Shown here piece by piece: positions 63,026-64,000 of a stretch of 64,000 nucleotides of DNA. Source of the stretch: Verrucomicrobiota bacterium (GTDB lineage: Bacteria > Verrucomicrobiota > Verrucomicrobiia > Limisphaerales > UBA1319); NCBI GenBank assembly GCA_022709905.1, contig JAKLHY010000036.1:1-64000 (forward strand), written 5' to 3'. Numbering within the stretch: position 1 is the first letter of the stretch; every line of letters begins with the position of its first letter. The notes below the pieces were generated by a model that was given only the letters and a program-made list of their open reading frames with translations, ran no database searches and was not told the DNA's origin. The position numbers and the translations under genes were made by a program.

Positions 63026-64000
63026 ACCCACTATCACGCAGGACTTTTTTAGGAACCGCCAGCGCCTTGAGCGCGGGGTCGCTCGCCTCCGTCGGCGTGG
63101 CCGCTCTGGCCCAACCTTCAGCCGCCGCGGGATCCGAAATCGCACCGGCCCCGATGAAACCAAAAGACATCCGTGTCGGCATGCTGACCGCGCCCTTGCG
63201 CGATCTGCCGTTCGTGGAGGTCCTCGACTTGGCCAAGCGCTGCCATATCGCGGCGCTGGAGGTTGTGGCCGAGCCCGGACATCCGCACATCGATCCTCTG
63301 ACCATTGGCCCGGCACAAGTGGAGATCCTCCAACGGGAGCTGGCCGAGCGCCAGCTCGAGATCAGCAGCCTGTCAAATTTCATGAACATCACCACCCCGG
63401 GAAAAGCCGATAAGGTGCAAAGGATCGTGATCAAGACGATTGACGCCGCCGCGCAACTGGGCGTGCCGACGCTGTGCATGAATCTCGGCATGCCCCTTCC
63501 CGGGATGAGCAAGATCAAAATGATTCGAGAAGTGATCCCCGGGCTCTTTCGTCCCATTATCGATCATGCCAAAGAGAAAGGCGTCAACGTGGCGATCGAG
63601 AATTGGTTTGAGACCAACCTCCAGGGGCTCGACACGTTCGATTGCCTGATGGAAACGATCCGGGACGACAATTTCGGCTTCAACTACGATCCCTCACACT
63701 TGGTGCATCAGCTGTGCGATTACACGGTGCCCGTCACGAAGTACAGCAAGCGGATTTTCCACACGCACGCCAAGGACTGCCTGGTGGACGATCAACAACG
63801 GGCCTATTTTGGGGTGTTGGGCGGCAAGTGGTACGCCGGCGCGGCCGGGGGCGGCTGGTGGCGATATGCCATCCCGGGCTTCGGGGACGTCAATTGGGGG
63901 CGATACATTGGCTTGTTGCGCGAGGTTGGTTACAAGGGGGTGCTCAGCATCGAGCACGAAGACAGCACCTTCGGGCCGGAAGAAGGCTTCCGCCAAGGCG
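63022..64000 (+). CDS. Tat-exported xylose-isomerase-like TIM barrel protein (3' end outside window)
   Basis: ATG 63022 overlaps the previous stop. The protein begins with a Tat signal (NPLSRRTFLGTASALSAGSL) and continues as an AP-endonuclease-2/xylose-isomerase barrel: DIRVGMLTAPLRDLPFVEVL, HIAALEVVAEPGHPH, GVPTLCMNLGMPLPG, KGVNVAIENWFETNLQGLDT, FGFNYDPSHLVHQL, RIFHTHAKDC and GDVNWGRYIGLLREVGYKGV then LSIEHED. The metal-ligand Glu (AIENW), His (DPSHL, HTHAKD) and Glu (SIEHE) are present. Such exported proteins are frequent in Verrucomicrobiota and Planctomycetota; some may act on 3-keto-sugars as lyases or isomerases. At least 326 codons, cut by the window edge. Confidence 0.83.
   Translation, partial: MNPLSRRTFLGTASALSAGSLASVGVAALAQPSAAAGSEIAPAPMKPKDIRVGMLTAPLRDLPFVEVLDLAKRCHIAALEVVAEPGHPHIDPLTIGPAQVEILQRELAERQLEISSLSNFMNITTPGKADKVQRIVIKTIDAAAQLGVPTLCMNLGMPLPGMSKIKMIREVIPGLFRPIIDHAKEKGVNVAIENWFETNLQGLDTFDCLMETIRDDNFGFNYDPSHLVHQLCDYTVPVTKYSKRIFHTHAKDCLVDDQQRAYFGVLGGKWYAGAAGGGWWRYAIPGFGDVNWGRYIGLLREVGYKGVLSIEHEDSTFGPEEGFRQG

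Overview
The window is GC-rich and looks like a chromosomal segment of a Verrucomicrobiota bacterium, probably near Pedosphaera/Limisphaerales. The taxonomic call is an inference from gene content: Tat- and Sec-exported glycosidases, a PA14-containing NarL-type sensor kinase, a Ser/Thr kinase with WD40 blades paired with an ECF-type sigma factor, an H-x9-DG-type pseudopilin, autotransporter-type beta-strand repeats, FG-GAP repeat proteins, and a sugar dehydrogenase fused to a c-type cytochrome. No rRNA, tRNA, CRISPR array or insertion sequence was recognised.

Layout. (1) 1-6.4 kb: a decayed GH95 fucosidase, an intact DUF5703-like glycosidase with a discoidin domain, a truncated DUF1080 gene and a beta-helix protein. 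(2) 6.7-11.6 kb: a PemK/MazF-like remnant, a GH78 rhamnosidase broken by one TGA and a PQQ-propeller protein broken by another. (3) 12-20.4 kb: a large beta-strand-repeat surface protein, then a galactoside cluster (sulfatase, GH59 galactosidase, and a chimera of a uroporphyrinogen-decarboxylase-like N-terminus with a galactokinase C-terminus). (4) 20.5-37.5 kb: mostly exported glycan-related proteins (two GHL6 paralogues, beta-helix/FG-GAP protein, C69 dipeptidase, glucose/sorbosone dehydrogenase-cytochrome, a GH42-like/isomerase fusion) ending in a LacI regulator with a perfect 18-bp palindrome upstream. (5) 37.7-49.5 kb: small secreted protein, FG-GAP protein, LamG protein, pseudopilin, two-component pair and a Tat-exported fucose-isomerase-like protein. 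(6) 49.8-57.5 kb: S8 protease, ECF-type sigma factor and WD40 kinase, a PIN/Phd toxin-antitoxin pair and a YadA-head/S74 fibre-like protein. (7) 57.9-64 kb: an FG-GAP protein with a C-terminal DUF6345-like domain carrying a His/Cys pair reminiscent of clan CD peptidases, a possible propeptide-like partner, a deletion-derived copy of the sensor-kinase ectodomain, a sigma/secretin chimera and a Tat-exported sugar isomerase running off the end.

Two themes stand out. First, about a dozen loci are broken by internal deletions, in-frame fusions or single nonsense codons. In one case parent and derivative both lie in the window: the 61.1-61.8 kb copy differs from the kinase at 44.6-48.0 kb by deletions whose endpoints are short direct repeats, one a perfect 8-bp repeat. 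The decay falls mainly on carbohydrate-degradation genes. It may be real genome erosion or an assembly problem, and read mapping would separate the two. Second, five unrelated secreted proteins share a C-terminal module of about 55-75 residues, a candidate sorting or anchoring domain. Functionally the segment would take apart fucose-, rhamnose- and sulfated-galactose-containing glycans outside the cytoplasm, with regulation by the LacI protein, the two-component system and the sigma/kinase pair.
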